From Pseudomonas bharatica CSV86 (GTDB lineage Bacteria > Pseudomonadota > Gammaproteobacteria > Pseudomonadales > Pseudomonadaceae), in the NCBI RefSeq assembly GCF_000319305.2, contig NZ_AMWJ02000002.1:868001-932000 (forward strand): a DNA stretch of 64,000 nucleotides, in the 5' to 3' direction. Every line of letters begins with the position of its first letter. Within the stretch, counting starts at the first letter, position 1. Shown in pieces: positions 52,211 through 60,647 of the stretch. Both the position numbers and the translations under genes were made by a program. The notes under the pieces are model-generated. The model was not told the origin of the DNA, made no database searches, and was given only the letters and a program-made list of their open reading frames with translations.

Positions 52211-53488
52211 ATGCGTCATTCTCCCGTTCCCCGCCACAGCGCCTGGCTGCTGGGCTGTGCCTGTCTGTCGCCGGCTTTTTACGCCCAGGCCGACTTCCTC
52301 GATGACAGCAGCGTCGTCCTCGGGCTGCGCAATGCCTACATCGATCGCGATTTCAAACAATCGGATGCGCCCAGGTCGCGGATCGGTAGCTGGACCCAAG
52401 GCTTCGATCTGCGCCTCTCCTCCGGGTACACCGAAGGCCCGCTCCAGTTCGGCCTGGAAACCAGCACCCAGTGGGCCTATCGCCTCGATGGCGGCGGCGG
52501 GCGTGGCCCCGACAGCGTGATCCCCTACGACGCCAGCAAGGGCGAGCAGGTACGGGACTATGGCCGTACCGGGGTGACCGGCAAGCTCAAGTATTCGCAG
52601 ACCGAGCTGCGCGCCGGTGAACTGCGCCCGCGCTTGCCGGTGGCCTATATCGACGACTCGCGCCAGTTGGTCACCACCTACCAGGGCGCCATGCTGGAGT
52701 CACGGGAATGGGCCGGCCTGACCCTGACAGCGGGACGCATCGATAAGATCGCCACCCGTGAATCCTCCAACCGGGAGCGGATCTACCTGATGAACGGCGC
52801 CAACATCAGGCGCCCCAGCGACGGCCTTAACTTTGCCGGCGCTACCTACCAGTTCACCCCTGACCTGTCGGCGACCTACTTCTACGGTCAGCTCGAGGAT
52901 ATCTATCAGCAGCATTACCTGGGTCTGTCCAACCGCTGGGCGCTGTCAGCGGATTACACGCTGCAGACCGAGCTGCGCTATTACCAGAATCGTGAGGACG
53001 GCCAAGCGCTGTATGGCGAGATCGACAACAAGAGTTACGGTGCCATGACCACGCTGAAGACCGGCGGCCATGGCTTTGGTGTCGGTTATCAGCGGATGCT
53101 CGGCGACAGCGCTTTCCCGTTGTTCAACGGCTATGCACCGCAGCCCTGGCTGGTCAACTGGTCGACGGTCGGCTTCTTCAAAGCCAACGAAGGTTCCTGG
53201 CAACTGCGCTACGACTATGATTTCGCGGCTCTGGGCGTGCCGGGCCTGAAATTCATGACCCGCTATCTGCGAGGTAGCGGTATCGATCGAGGCAACAACG
53301 ATCTGGACCAGAACGTTGAAAGCGAGCGCAATTTTGTCGTGAGTTATGTGCTGCAAAGCGGTGCGCTCAAGGGGCTCGGCTTCGAATGGCGCAACATTGA
53401 CGTGAAGACGCGTTACGGCAGCGGCAGGGCGTCGGGAGTCGATTACGACGAAAATCGCCTTATCACCACCTACACCTGGAAGTTCTGA
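52211..53488 (+). CDS. OprD-family outer membrane porin
   Basis: A 425-residue outer-membrane protein with signal peptide MRHSPVPRHSAWLLGCACLS (cleavage near AQA, residue 26). FLDDSSVVLGLRNAYIDRDF is the opening of the OprD family, and the alternating amphipathic strands run to the final NRLITTYTWKF with C-terminal Phe, as needed for BamA insertion. OprD relatives carry small aromatic or amino acids; within the mdlC unit it probably admits the aromatic acid. The ATG at 52211 was chosen over one at 52172 because it begins the signal peptide. Confidence 0.91.
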   Translation: MRHSPVPRHSAWLLGCACLSPAFYAQADFLDDSSVVLGLRNAYIDRDFKQSDAPRSRIGSWTQGFDLRLSSGYTEGPLQFGLETSTQWAYRLDGGGGRGPDSVIPYDASKGEQVRDYGRTGVTGKLKYSQTELRAGELRPRLPVAYIDDSRQLVTTYQGAMLESREWAGLTLTAGRIDKIATRESSNRERIYLMNGANIRRPSDGLNFAGATYQFTPDLSATYFYGQLEDIYQQHYLGLSNRWALSADYTLQTELRYYQNREDGQALYGEIDNKSYGAMTTLKTGGHGFGVGYQRMLGDSAFPLFNGYAPQPWLVNWSTVGFFKANEGSWQLRYDYDFAALGVPGLKFMTRYLRGSGIDRGNNDLDQNVESERNFVVSYVLQSGALKGLGFEWRNIDVKTRYGSGRASGVDYDENRLITTYTWKF

Positions 53489-53637
53489 TCGCTTAGCGAT
53501 CGTTACCAACGGGTTGCTTGACTGAGCGTCGCATCATCGTTGCCTGAAGCGCTCGCGCGCTTTGGGCAACGAGGCCAGCCGTTACAGCGGACCATATCTT
53601 GCACGTTTTTCGTTATGTCATTCTCCAGGTAACCGCC

Positions 53638-54612
53638 ATGACGATCTCCATCTCAACCACCTGTGTCCCGGCTTCAGAGCGCAGCGGTTTCTGGGACGAC
53701 ATCAGTAGCCGATTTTTCGTCAAGCTCGATTGCCAACTGGAGGGGTTCTCCAGTAACGCAGCGTCCGGTGGATTCGAGGCGCATCTCAAGCACAGCCGTT
53801 TTGGCAGCCTCGACCTGATCGACCTCCAGGCAAGTGCGCACAGCGTCGAGCGTCGAGTCAGCGCTGGCAACGACCCGCATTATTTCATCCTCAGCCTGAT
53901 TACCCACGGCATGTGCGAACTTACCCAGGACGACCGGCGCTGCGCCGTAGGTGCAGGTGACATCGTGCTGTATGACACTCGCCGCCCCTACAAGGTCGTA
54001 CTGCCCCGTGCGTTTCGCATGTGCTCGCTACGCATCCCTCAGGAAACCATGCGCCTTTACAACCCTGCCGCAGAGCGTGCCGTGTCGAAGCCTCTGACCA
54101 CCGCCAGTACCATGGGGCGCATCATTGGCGGCCTGATGCTGACGCTGTTCGAAGAGCAGGAGCATGCCGCCGAATTTGGTGAAGATGCCATGGCCCGGCC
54201 GCTGCTGGAAATGCTCTCGCTGGGTCTGCAGTCATTGGGCAAGGGCGAGGCTGACCCGGCGTGCACCCGCCTCATGCAGTTCCACCTTGAGCGCATCAAG
54301 AGCCTGATCGACAACCATTTGGCCGAGCCATTGCTGAGTGTCGAATGGATCGCCGAGCAGCTGAAGATGTCTGTCAGTTCCGTGCACCGGGTGTTTTCCG
54401 GGCAACCGGTCTCGGTGAGCGAGTACATCTGGGGCAAGCGTCTGGAACTGTGCCGTATGGCGCTGGCCAACCCTTGCCTGCGTGACCGCAGCATCAGTGA
54501 TATCGCCTACAGCTGGGGCTTCTCCAGCAATGCGCATTTCAGTCGGGTATTCAAGCGTCATCTGGGCCTATCTCCCCGTGAATATCGCACGCTCTCGCTA
54601 GCCGCCAGGTAA
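53638..54612 (+). CDS. AraC-type regulator of the nitrilase unit
   Basis: A 324-residue regulator starting MTISISTTCVPASERSGFWDD. The N-terminal half resembles the AraC-binding-like domain of FeaR/NitR proteins; the C-terminal half has an HTH_18: SVEWIAEQLKMSVSSVHRVFS, then DRSISDIAYSWGFSSNAHFSRVFKRHLGLSPREYR. It is convergent with the MFS/porin/nitrilase unit and close to all its genes, so it is a likely activator of that unit and perhaps of the divergent dehydrogenase pair. In other bacteria, NitR-type proteins control nitrilase genes. Confidence 0.87.
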   Translation: MTISISTTCVPASERSGFWDDISSRFFVKLDCQLEGFSSNAASGGFEAHLKHSRFGSLDLIDLQASAHSVERRVSAGNDPHYFILSLITHGMCELTQDDRRCAVGAGDIVLYDTRRPYKVVLPRAFRMCSLRIPQETMRLYNPAAERAVSKPLTTASTMGRIIGGLMLTLFEEQEHAAEFGEDAMARPLLEMLSLGLQSLGKGEADPACTRLMQFHLERIKSLIDNHLAEPLLSVEWIAEQLKMSVSSVHRVFSGQPVSVSEYIWGKRLELCRMALANPCLRDRSISDIAYSWGFSSNAHFSRVFKRHLGLSPREYRTLSLAAR

Positions 54613-54667
54613 GGGCTTGCAGGCCCCGCTCACTGGCGAGAGCCATACGAGCGGGGCCAAGGCTTCA

Positions 54668-55893
54668 CTACAGCGGTTCGGCATTCCCAATGACCGATGC
54701 GCTGGCCATGGCTCGCGGCGCCGTTTCAATGAACGCGAACGAGACGATGGCGATAGCGGCGAAGGCGATCCCCACAATCATCATCGGATATTGCAGCCCA
54801 AATGCATCAGCCAGTCCTCCCGCCACGATGGGCATGAGCACGCCACCGAGCATCTCCCCGACGCAGGTCGGAATACCCACGGCGCTGCCGGTCATGCGCG
54901 AGGGCACGGTCTCTGCGGGAATAATTGCCAGAAATATCGGCGCGATGCCGAAGCCGAACACACCTGCGATGAACAACAATGCGAACATTCCGGCCGGGGA
55001 AGCGGATAAAGCGCGAACATCAGCATCAGCGCGCTGTAGGCCGCCGCACAACCAATCATCATCGGGCGCCGGCCAAGACGGTCGGAGAGCGCCGGCATGA
55101 TGATCATGCCGAAGAAACCGCCAAAGCCCCAGCCGGAAACGATCAGGCCGACCGTACTCAGCTCCAGGCCTATCACCTGGGTCAAGTAGAGCGCGACGAA
55201 GGTCGAGAAGACGAACAGCCCCGTCTGGAAGCAACAGCTGACCACGGTGGCCACCCAGATGTTGCGGTAACGCAGCGCCGCGAAGGCGCCATCGCTTGAA
55301 GCACTGTGAGCGCCTGGCGTGTCACGTGCAGGCTCACGCATGAACCTGGCCAGACACCAGGCTAGCAGCACGCCTGGAACGCCCACCACGATGAAGACCA
55401 TCTCCCATGGCATGAAGTTATTGAGTTGGGTGGCGATGATCGGCCCCAGCCCGATCCCCAGCAGCGGGAAGAAGGCCTGGTGGATGCCTAGATTGAGGCC
55501 CTTTCTTTCAGGTGAGGAGGCACTGGCAATGGCCGCGACGCTGGTGCTGAACACTCCGCCTTCGCCGACACCCAGCAACCCTCGGATCACCAGCATGCTG
55601 GTGAAACTCTTGGCGATCGCGGTCATCCACGTCATTAGCGAGAAGAACAACGTCGAGTAGATCAGCACCCGTTTGCGCCCGTACTTGTCGGACATACTGC
55701 CCAGGACCCAGGTCGAGATGGCCCAGGTGAACGCCAGCACGGAAGCGATGGCGCCGGCCTGGATGTTGTTGAGCCCAAGCTCCGGGATGATGACGGGGAA
55801 CAGATAAAGAACGACAAACCGGTCAAGGCCGACGATCCCGAACAGGACGGCCAGCAGGAATACCAGCTTCCACTCGTAAGAGAGTTTTTTCAT
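54668..55893 (-). pseudogene. MFS transporter, frameshifted
   Basis: Two frames together give about 410 residues of a 12-helix MFS carrier. The first runs from MKKLSYEWKLVFLLAVLFG to LMFALYPLP, the second from PAGMFALLFIAGVFGFG to the stop at 54668. The break is at a run of four C on the minus strand (GGGG at 54996-54999); one extra C would join the frames as ALYPLPPAGMFALLF. Without correction the product ends after about 333 residues with a scrambled tail. Lies downstream of the MetA-like and nitrilase genes and probably served the same substrate. Confidence 0.85.
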
Positions 55894-55920
55894 GGTCAAT
55901 GCTCACAAAGGAGTGGGGCG

Positions 55921-56814
55921 TCAGAAGGCGTGTGCGATGCGAAGGTTCACCCGGTATTTCTCCTGGGCGCCGTTGACGACATCGAGATCCTGGCCGAACT
56001 GGGTCTGTATCTGCAGGGTCGGTTGCAGGAAGTGTTGCCAGGTCAGCAGATAGCGCTGGGTACGGGTCGTATCGTTCTGGGCCACGCCGCCGACGTGGGT
56101 TTCGCCGCCTGTGGTGTGAAACCAGCTGACACCGAACTGATTCTGCTGGTTGAAGACATAGCGCAGGTGCGTTTGTACTTCGAAGACATCATCCTGGCGC
56201 AGCGTCTGGCCGAAGAAGTCATCGTTATTGCCGAACGTGTCATGCTCCAGGGTTAACTCTGCGTACAGCGTGTCAGGCAAAAGAGCCTGCACGTAGGCAA
56301 GATGAACCATGCCTTTCCAGCGGTTTTCACCTAGATTGACCGGGGCGTCGTGGTCATAGCTACCCAGTGGCATACCGACATAACCGGCGATGGCCAGGTA
56401 GCGCTCCTGCTTGGGATCGTTTACCAACCACAGCGCACTTCCGACCATGGGGTCTGCGGCGCCGCCGACGCTGTAGTCACGGCTGCCGCCCAAGTCGAGA
56501 TGGCCGAAGGGCAGTATGACTTGCGGGGTCACGGTGAAACCGCCCAAGGTGGTCCAGTGCACGAAGCGAGCGATGCCAATGTCGCTGTCCAGGCCAAAAT
56601 CACGGGTCACGGTATGGCCGTCAACCTTGATGCGGTTGCGTTCGGCGTGCTGGTAATACAGAAGACCCAGCTCGGTACCGGGTGGCAAGGCGACATAGTC
56701 ACCAGGGTCGGTTGATAGCACGGCTGCCTCGACGGCGTTGCTGTTGGCCAGGGCCAACACTGTCAGGGCTGTACTCAAGGTGGTGAAGACGGTCATGCCT
56801 TTGCGGGCTTTCAT
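55921..56814 (-). CDS. MetA-like outer-membrane transporter of aromatic pathways
   Basis: A 297-residue protein starting MKARKGMTVFTTLSTALTVLALA, a signal peptide; GGAG is 10 bases before the ATG. The body fits the phenol_MetA_deg family (PF13557): GTELGLLYYQHAERNRIK, then FTVTPQVILPFGHLDLGG, SALWLVNDPKQERYLAIAGYVGMPLG, ending in RVNLRIAHAF with C-terminal Phe. Such beta-barrels appear in aromatic degradation clusters and are thought to pass hydrophobic compounds. It is between the nitrilase and the MFS gene in one unit. Confidence 0.87.
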   Translation of the reverse strand: MKARKGMTVFTTLSTALTVLALANSNAVEAAVLSTDPGDYVALPPGTELGLLYYQHAERNRIKVDGHTVTRDFGLDSDIGIARFVHWTTLGGFTVTPQVILPFGHLDLGGSRDYSVGGAADPMVGSALWLVNDPKQERYLAIAGYVGMPLGSYDHDAPVNLGENRWKGMVHLAYVQALLPDTLYAELTLEHDTFGNNDDFFGQTLRQDDVFEVQTHLRYVFNQQNQFGVSWFHTTGGETHVGGVAQNDTTRTQRYLLTWQHFLQPTLQIQTQFGQDLDVVNGAQEKYRVNLRIAHAF

Positions 56815-56896
56815 GATGAATTGCTCCGGAGATTTATTATTGGCAGTGAGCAAAAGGACGGGCGGTGACGGCTGAATTCTTATGTGCTGTGCCGTC

Positions 56897-57916
56897 TCAG
56901 GCGTCTGGCTGAACCTCGTCGGGGTTCCTGGTGGGCGCGACTGCGTCGGATTGCGCGAAGGTGCCGAGCTGAACGGGCCGGCGAGGTGTGTTGTCGAGCA
57001 GCAGGCGGGTGACGTCCGGGCGTGAGTAATGGCCTACCGGGTCGGCGGCGAGCTTGGCCAGGCTCAGGACACCCAGGTCGATGTCCGCAAGCAACAGCCC
57101 CTCGCGGTGTTCATCCAGTGGCTCGGCCAGAGGCGAGCCATCGGGCCCGAAGATTCGGGCATGGCCACCTCCGGATGGCAGCAGTTGCCGAGCCTCTTCG
57201 TTGTGGCAGAGCAACTCGACCATCCTGTCGCTCACCACGGAACTGGGCGCCACCACGAAACACTGGCCTTCCACGGCGTAGGTCTGGGTCACGGCCGTGT
57301 TGACCTCAGGGCCAAGGGCGTAGGCGACCCCGCTATAGAGCGAGAAGCTCGGCCAGGCTGCGATGTGCACCTGCTCGTGCTGGGCGAACAGCGCGTATTT
57401 GCTCAACGGCTGCACATGTTCCCAGCAGCACAGCGAACCGACCTTACCCAGTGGCGTGTCGATCACGCTCAGGTCACTGCCATCGCCTTCGCCGAAAAGG
57501 CTGCGCTCTACCAGAGTCGGCTTCAACTTGCGTCGGGTGCTGAGGGTCTTGCCCTGATCGTCGATCAGCGCCTGGGCCATATACAGGCTGCCGTTGGATT
57601 TTTCGCTGAAGCCGATGGACAGGTAGATCCCCAGGCGCCTGGCTGCTTCGCACAGGCGTTGATAGTGCGGGCTGTCAATGACCAGCGAGTTGTCGTGGTA
57701 GCGCTGGATAAACTGCATGGCCCAGGCAGGCGAACCTAGCCAGAGAAAGAAGGGGTAGCCGGGAAAGAAGTTCTCGGGAAATGCAACCAGGCTTGCGCCT
57801 GCGCTAGCGGCCTGTTGCATCAGGCCGACAGCTTTCTCTACGGTAGCTTCGAGGTCAAGAAACTCAGGGGCCGCCTGAACAGCGGCAACGCGGTAGGTTG
57901 GATGATTGATGGGCAT
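56897..57916 (-). CDS. Arylacetonitrilase
   Basis: A 339-residue nitrilase. The catalytic triad is Glu48 (FPENFFPGYP), Lys130 (RRKLKPT) and Cys164 (GSLCCWEHVQPLSKYAL); these positions are the same as those I recall for the P. fluorescens EBC191 arylacetonitrilase, to which the whole chain looks related (AAWPSFSLYSG, PAGHYSRPDVTRLLLD-type end). Mandelonitrile or phenylacetonitrile would give mandelate or phenylacetate plus ammonia. Heads the minus-strand unit with the MetA-like and MFS genes, and faces the dehydrogenase pair across 229 bases. Confidence 0.92.
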   Translation of the reverse strand: MPINHPTYRVAAVQAAPEFLDLEATVEKAVGLMQQAASAGASLVAFPENFFPGYPFFLWLGSPAWAMQFIQRYHDNSLVIDSPHYQRLCEAARRLGIYLSIGFSEKSNGSLYMAQALIDDQGKTLSTRRKLKPTLVERSLFGEGDGSDLSVIDTPLGKVGSLCCWEHVQPLSKYALFAQHEQVHIAAWPSFSLYSGVAYALGPEVNTAVTQTYAVEGQCFVVAPSSVVSDRMVELLCHNEEARQLLPSGGGHARIFGPDGSPLAEPLDEHREGLLLADIDLGVLSLAKLAADPVGHYSRPDVTRLLLDNTPRRPVQLGTFAQSDAVAPTRNPDEVQPDA

Positions 57917-58145
57917 CGCAGGCTCCTTTGGGTAAGTGCAGCCTCATTCTATGGAGCGGGCTTGCCGCGCTTTTTCCCCTGCGTTGCGCAAAAGTTGCCT
58001 GGGCGTAGCAAATTCGGAGTCAAGACCTGGAACAGCGGATGGCCCTACCCCATAAATACCTTCTATGTTTTCACTCTCAATTATTTATTTGTGAGATATC
58101 CGGCGAGTTCTTACAGTGTGTTTTTATTCACTCGGAGGAACAGCG
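57917..58145. promoter_or_regulatory. Divergent control region, nitrilase and dehydrogenase units
   Basis: This 229-base gap must hold the promoters of both units. Its right half (58050-58135) is clearly A/T-rich. A short dyad TTGCGCAA is present at 57984-57991, and may belong to a regulator site, but no copy of the LysR-type repeat GGTGTT-N5-AACACC was found. AGGAAC lies before the dehydrogenase start. Confidence 0.4.
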
Positions 58146-59054
58146 ATGAAGATTGCGATTGTTGGTGCGGGCGCCATGGGCGGGTTGTTTGGGGCGCGTC
58201 TGGCATTGGCAGGGCAAGATGTTTCGTTCGTTGAAGCCTCCGATCACGCTATCGAAGTCATCAGTCGGCATGGGTTGCGCCTTGATACTCCCGATGTGCA
58301 AACGACCGTGCAGGTGCCGATTGCTCGGGCAGCACAATTGTCAGGCCACTTTGATTTGCTGGTGATCTTCACCAAAGGCTTTCATACCGCAGCGGCAATC
58401 GACTCGGTGCGCCATTTGGTCGGGCCCGACACCTGGGCGCTGTCAGTACAGAATGGCCTGGGCAACGCCGAACTGATTGCCGGCGTGGTGCCTGCCGAAC
58501 GCGTGATCGTGGGCATGACCAATCTGCCTGCGGACCTGGTGGCGCCTGGCGTGGTTCATAGCCATGGCGAAGGCCACGTCAACCTCTGGTCCTACAGCGG
58601 CAAAGAGAGTCCGGTGGTCCAGAAAGTGGCCGCTGTATTCAGTCGAGCTGGCTTGCCTTGCGAGGCCGATCCACAGGTGCAGGTAGCGATCTGGGAAAAG
58701 GTTGCCTTTAACGCAGCCCTCAATTCGGTGTGTGCCGTTACCCGCCAGACTGTGGGTGCGGTTGGCAGCTCCGAGCAGGGGCGGCAAGTGTTGGCCAGCA
58801 TCCTTGCGGAAACGGTGGCCGTTGCCCGGGCGAACGGGATTGCGGTCGATAGCGAGCGCGTCAACGCGGCGGTGGACCACGCCTTGCGCAATCACCAGCA
58901 ACACAAGCCGTCGATGCTGCAGGATCTGGAGGCAGGGCGAAAAACCGAGATTGATTTCATCAATGGGGCAGTGGTGGCCCAGGGCAAGCGCCTTGGGGTA
59001 GCAACGCCCGTCCTGCAGGCCCTGTACAACCTGGTGAAAGTCAGCGAAGGCTGA
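58146..59054 (+). CDS. Ketopantoate reductase-family dehydrogenase, possible D-mandelate dehydrogenase
   Basis: A 302-residue NAD(P)H-linked 2-hydroxyacid dehydrogenase of the PanE/ApbA family. MKIAIVGAGAMGGLFGARLAL is the nucleotide site; VQNGLGNAE, WEKVAFNAALNSVCAVT (catalytic Lys and Asn) and LQDLEAGRKTEIDFINGAVV are family signatures. PanE itself makes pantoate, but some members (the enterococcal D-mandelate dehydrogenases) oxidise D-mandelate. Its place between nitrilase and aldehyde dehydrogenase genes, in a set with MdlB and MdlC, suggests the mandelate reaction. This is inference; pantoate synthesis is the alternative. Confidence 0.85.
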   Translation: MKIAIVGAGAMGGLFGARLALAGQDVSFVEASDHAIEVISRHGLRLDTPDVQTTVQVPIARAAQLSGHFDLLVIFTKGFHTAAAIDSVRHLVGPDTWALSVQNGLGNAELIAGVVPAERVIVGMTNLPADLVAPGVVHSHGEGHVNLWSYSGKESPVVQKVAAVFSRAGLPCEADPQVQVAIWEKVAFNAALNSVCAVTRQTVGAVGSSEQGRQVLASILAETVAVARANGIAVDSERVNAAVDHALRNHQQHKPSMLQDLEAGRKTEIDFINGAVVAQGKRLGVATPVLQALYNLVKVSEG

Positions 59055-59130
59055 ATCCCTCGAGGCTGCTGACGGAATTCCCGACGACTCATCAAACGAT
59101 GCGTCCCATTCAAATAAAAAGAGGTAACCC

Positions 59131-60606
59131 ATGACTCATCTTGCCAAACAATTTCCAGCCTTCAATCAACAATTCATTGCCGGTCAGTGGCGAGACGGCC
59201 GTGACGGCAGCGTGCTGCGAGTCACCAACCCGTTCGATGGCAGCCAACTGGCGGAGATTGTCCAGGCGGATCGCGATGACCTTGACGAAGCCTATCGCAA
59301 GGCCGCCGAAGCGCAGGTGAAGTGGGCCGCCACAGGCCCTGCCGAGCGGGCAGCGGTGATGCACCGGGTGGTGCAGTTGTTCGACGAGCACCGCGAAGCG
59401 ATCATCGACTGGATCATCCGCGAGTCTGGCAGCACCAGGATCAAGGCGCAGATCGAATGGGGCGCGGCCCGCAGCATTACCCTGGAGTCTGCTTCGTTTC
59501 CGGCCCGGGTGCATGGCCGGATACTGCCGTCCAACGTACCCGGCAAGGAAAACCGCGTGTACCGCGAGGCCCTAGGTGTAGTGGGTGTGATCAGCCCCTG
59601 GAATTTCCCCCTGCACCTGTCGCAGCGCTCCGTGGCGCCTGCCCTGGCGTTGGGCAACGCGGTGGTGATCAAGCCCGCCAGCGATACCCCGGTTACCGGC
59701 GGCCTGCTGCTGGCCAGTCTTTACGAAGCGGCGGGCTTGCCGGCCGGGCTGCTCAGCGTCGTGGTGGGTGCAGGATCGAAGATCGGCAATGAATTCGTCG
59801 AACACGAGGTGCCCAAGTTCATTTCCTTCACCGGCTCGACCCCGGTCGGCCTGAACATAGGCCGCCTGGCTTCAGGCGGGCAGCACCTCAAGCATGTGGC
59901 GCTCGAACTGGGTGGCAACAGCCCGTTCGTGGTCCTGGCCGATGCCGACCTTGAACAGGCTGCCAGCGCCGCGGTGATGGGCAAGTTCCTTCATCAGGGA
60001 CAGATCTGCATGGCGATCAACCGGATCATCGTCGAAGACGCGATCCATGACGATTTTGTCCAGCGTTACGCCGAAAAAGTAAAAGCATTGAAGGTTGGCA
60101 ACCCGAACGATGCCGATACCGTGGTCGGCCCGATCATCAATGCCAAACAGCTGCAAGGCCTGCTGGAAAAGATCGCACGCGCCAAGGAGGAAGGTGCCCG
60201 GACGGTGGTCGAAGGCGAGGTGCAAGGCCAATTGCTGCCGCCCCATGTGTTCGTTGATGTGACCAAGGATATGGAAATCGCCCGTGAAGAGATCTTCGGG
60301 CCCCTGGTCGGTATCCAGCGTGCCCGCAATGAAGCCCACGCACTGGAGCTGGCCAACGATAGCGAGTTCGGGCTGTCCAGCGCAGTCTTCAGCGGCGACC
60401 TGGAGCGTGGGGTGCGTTTCGCTCGCCGGGTCAAGGCAGGTATGACCCATGTCAACGACATCCCGGTGAATGACGAAGCCCACGCCCCGTTCGGCGGCGA
60501 AAAGAATTCCGGACTCGGCCGCTTCAACGGCGACTGGGCAATCGAGGAGTTCACCACCGATCACTGGATCAGCGTGCAAGGCAGCCCGCGCCGCTATCCC
60601 TTCTGA
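59131..60606 (+). CDS. NAD(P)-dependent benzaldehyde dehydrogenase (ALDH family)
   Basis: A 491-residue aldehyde dehydrogenase. Glu259 (LELGGNSPFV) and Cys293 (HQGQICMAINRI) are the general base and nucleophile, and SPWNFPLHLSQRSVAPALALGNAVVIKP binds the cofactor. The sequence groups with vanillin/benzaldehyde dehydrogenases (YfmT/XylC-like) and not with the shorter class 3 enzyme MdlD. It should turn the benzaldehyde from MdlC into benzoate. Start at 59131 follows GAGGTAACCC. It follows the dehydrogenase gene by 76 bases, and ends before a terminator shared with MdlB. Confidence 0.88.
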   Translation: MTHLAKQFPAFNQQFIAGQWRDGRDGSVLRVTNPFDGSQLAEIVQADRDDLDEAYRKAAEAQVKWAATGPAERAAVMHRVVQLFDEHREAIIDWIIRESGSTRIKAQIEWGAARSITLESASFPARVHGRILPSNVPGKENRVYREALGVVGVISPWNFPLHLSQRSVAPALALGNAVVIKPASDTPVTGGLLLASLYEAAGLPAGLLSVVVGAGSKIGNEFVEHEVPKFISFTGSTPVGLNIGRLASGGQHLKHVALELGGNSPFVVLADADLEQAASAAVMGKFLHQGQICMAINRIIVEDAIHDDFVQRYAEKVKALKVGNPNDADTVVGPIINAKQLQGLLEKIARAKEEGARTVVEGEVQGQLLPPHVFVDVTKDMEIAREEIFGPLVGIQRARNEAHALELANDSEFGLSSAVFSGDLERGVRFARRVKAGMTHVNDIPVNDEAHAPFGGEKNSGLGRFNGDWAIEEFTTDHWISVQGSPRRYPF

Positions 60607-60615
60607 ACAAACCTG

Positions 60616-60641
60616 GGTGCCCGACCTCGCGGGCACCTTTT
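60616..60641 (+). terminator. Intrinsic terminator after the aldehyde dehydrogenase
   Basis: GGTGCCCG and CGGGCACC form an 8-bp stem with the loop ACCTCG, followed by TTTTA. It stands 10 bases after the stop of the aldehyde dehydrogenase gene and just before the convergent mdlB stop. Confidence 0.75.
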
Positions 60642-60647
60642 ACACCG

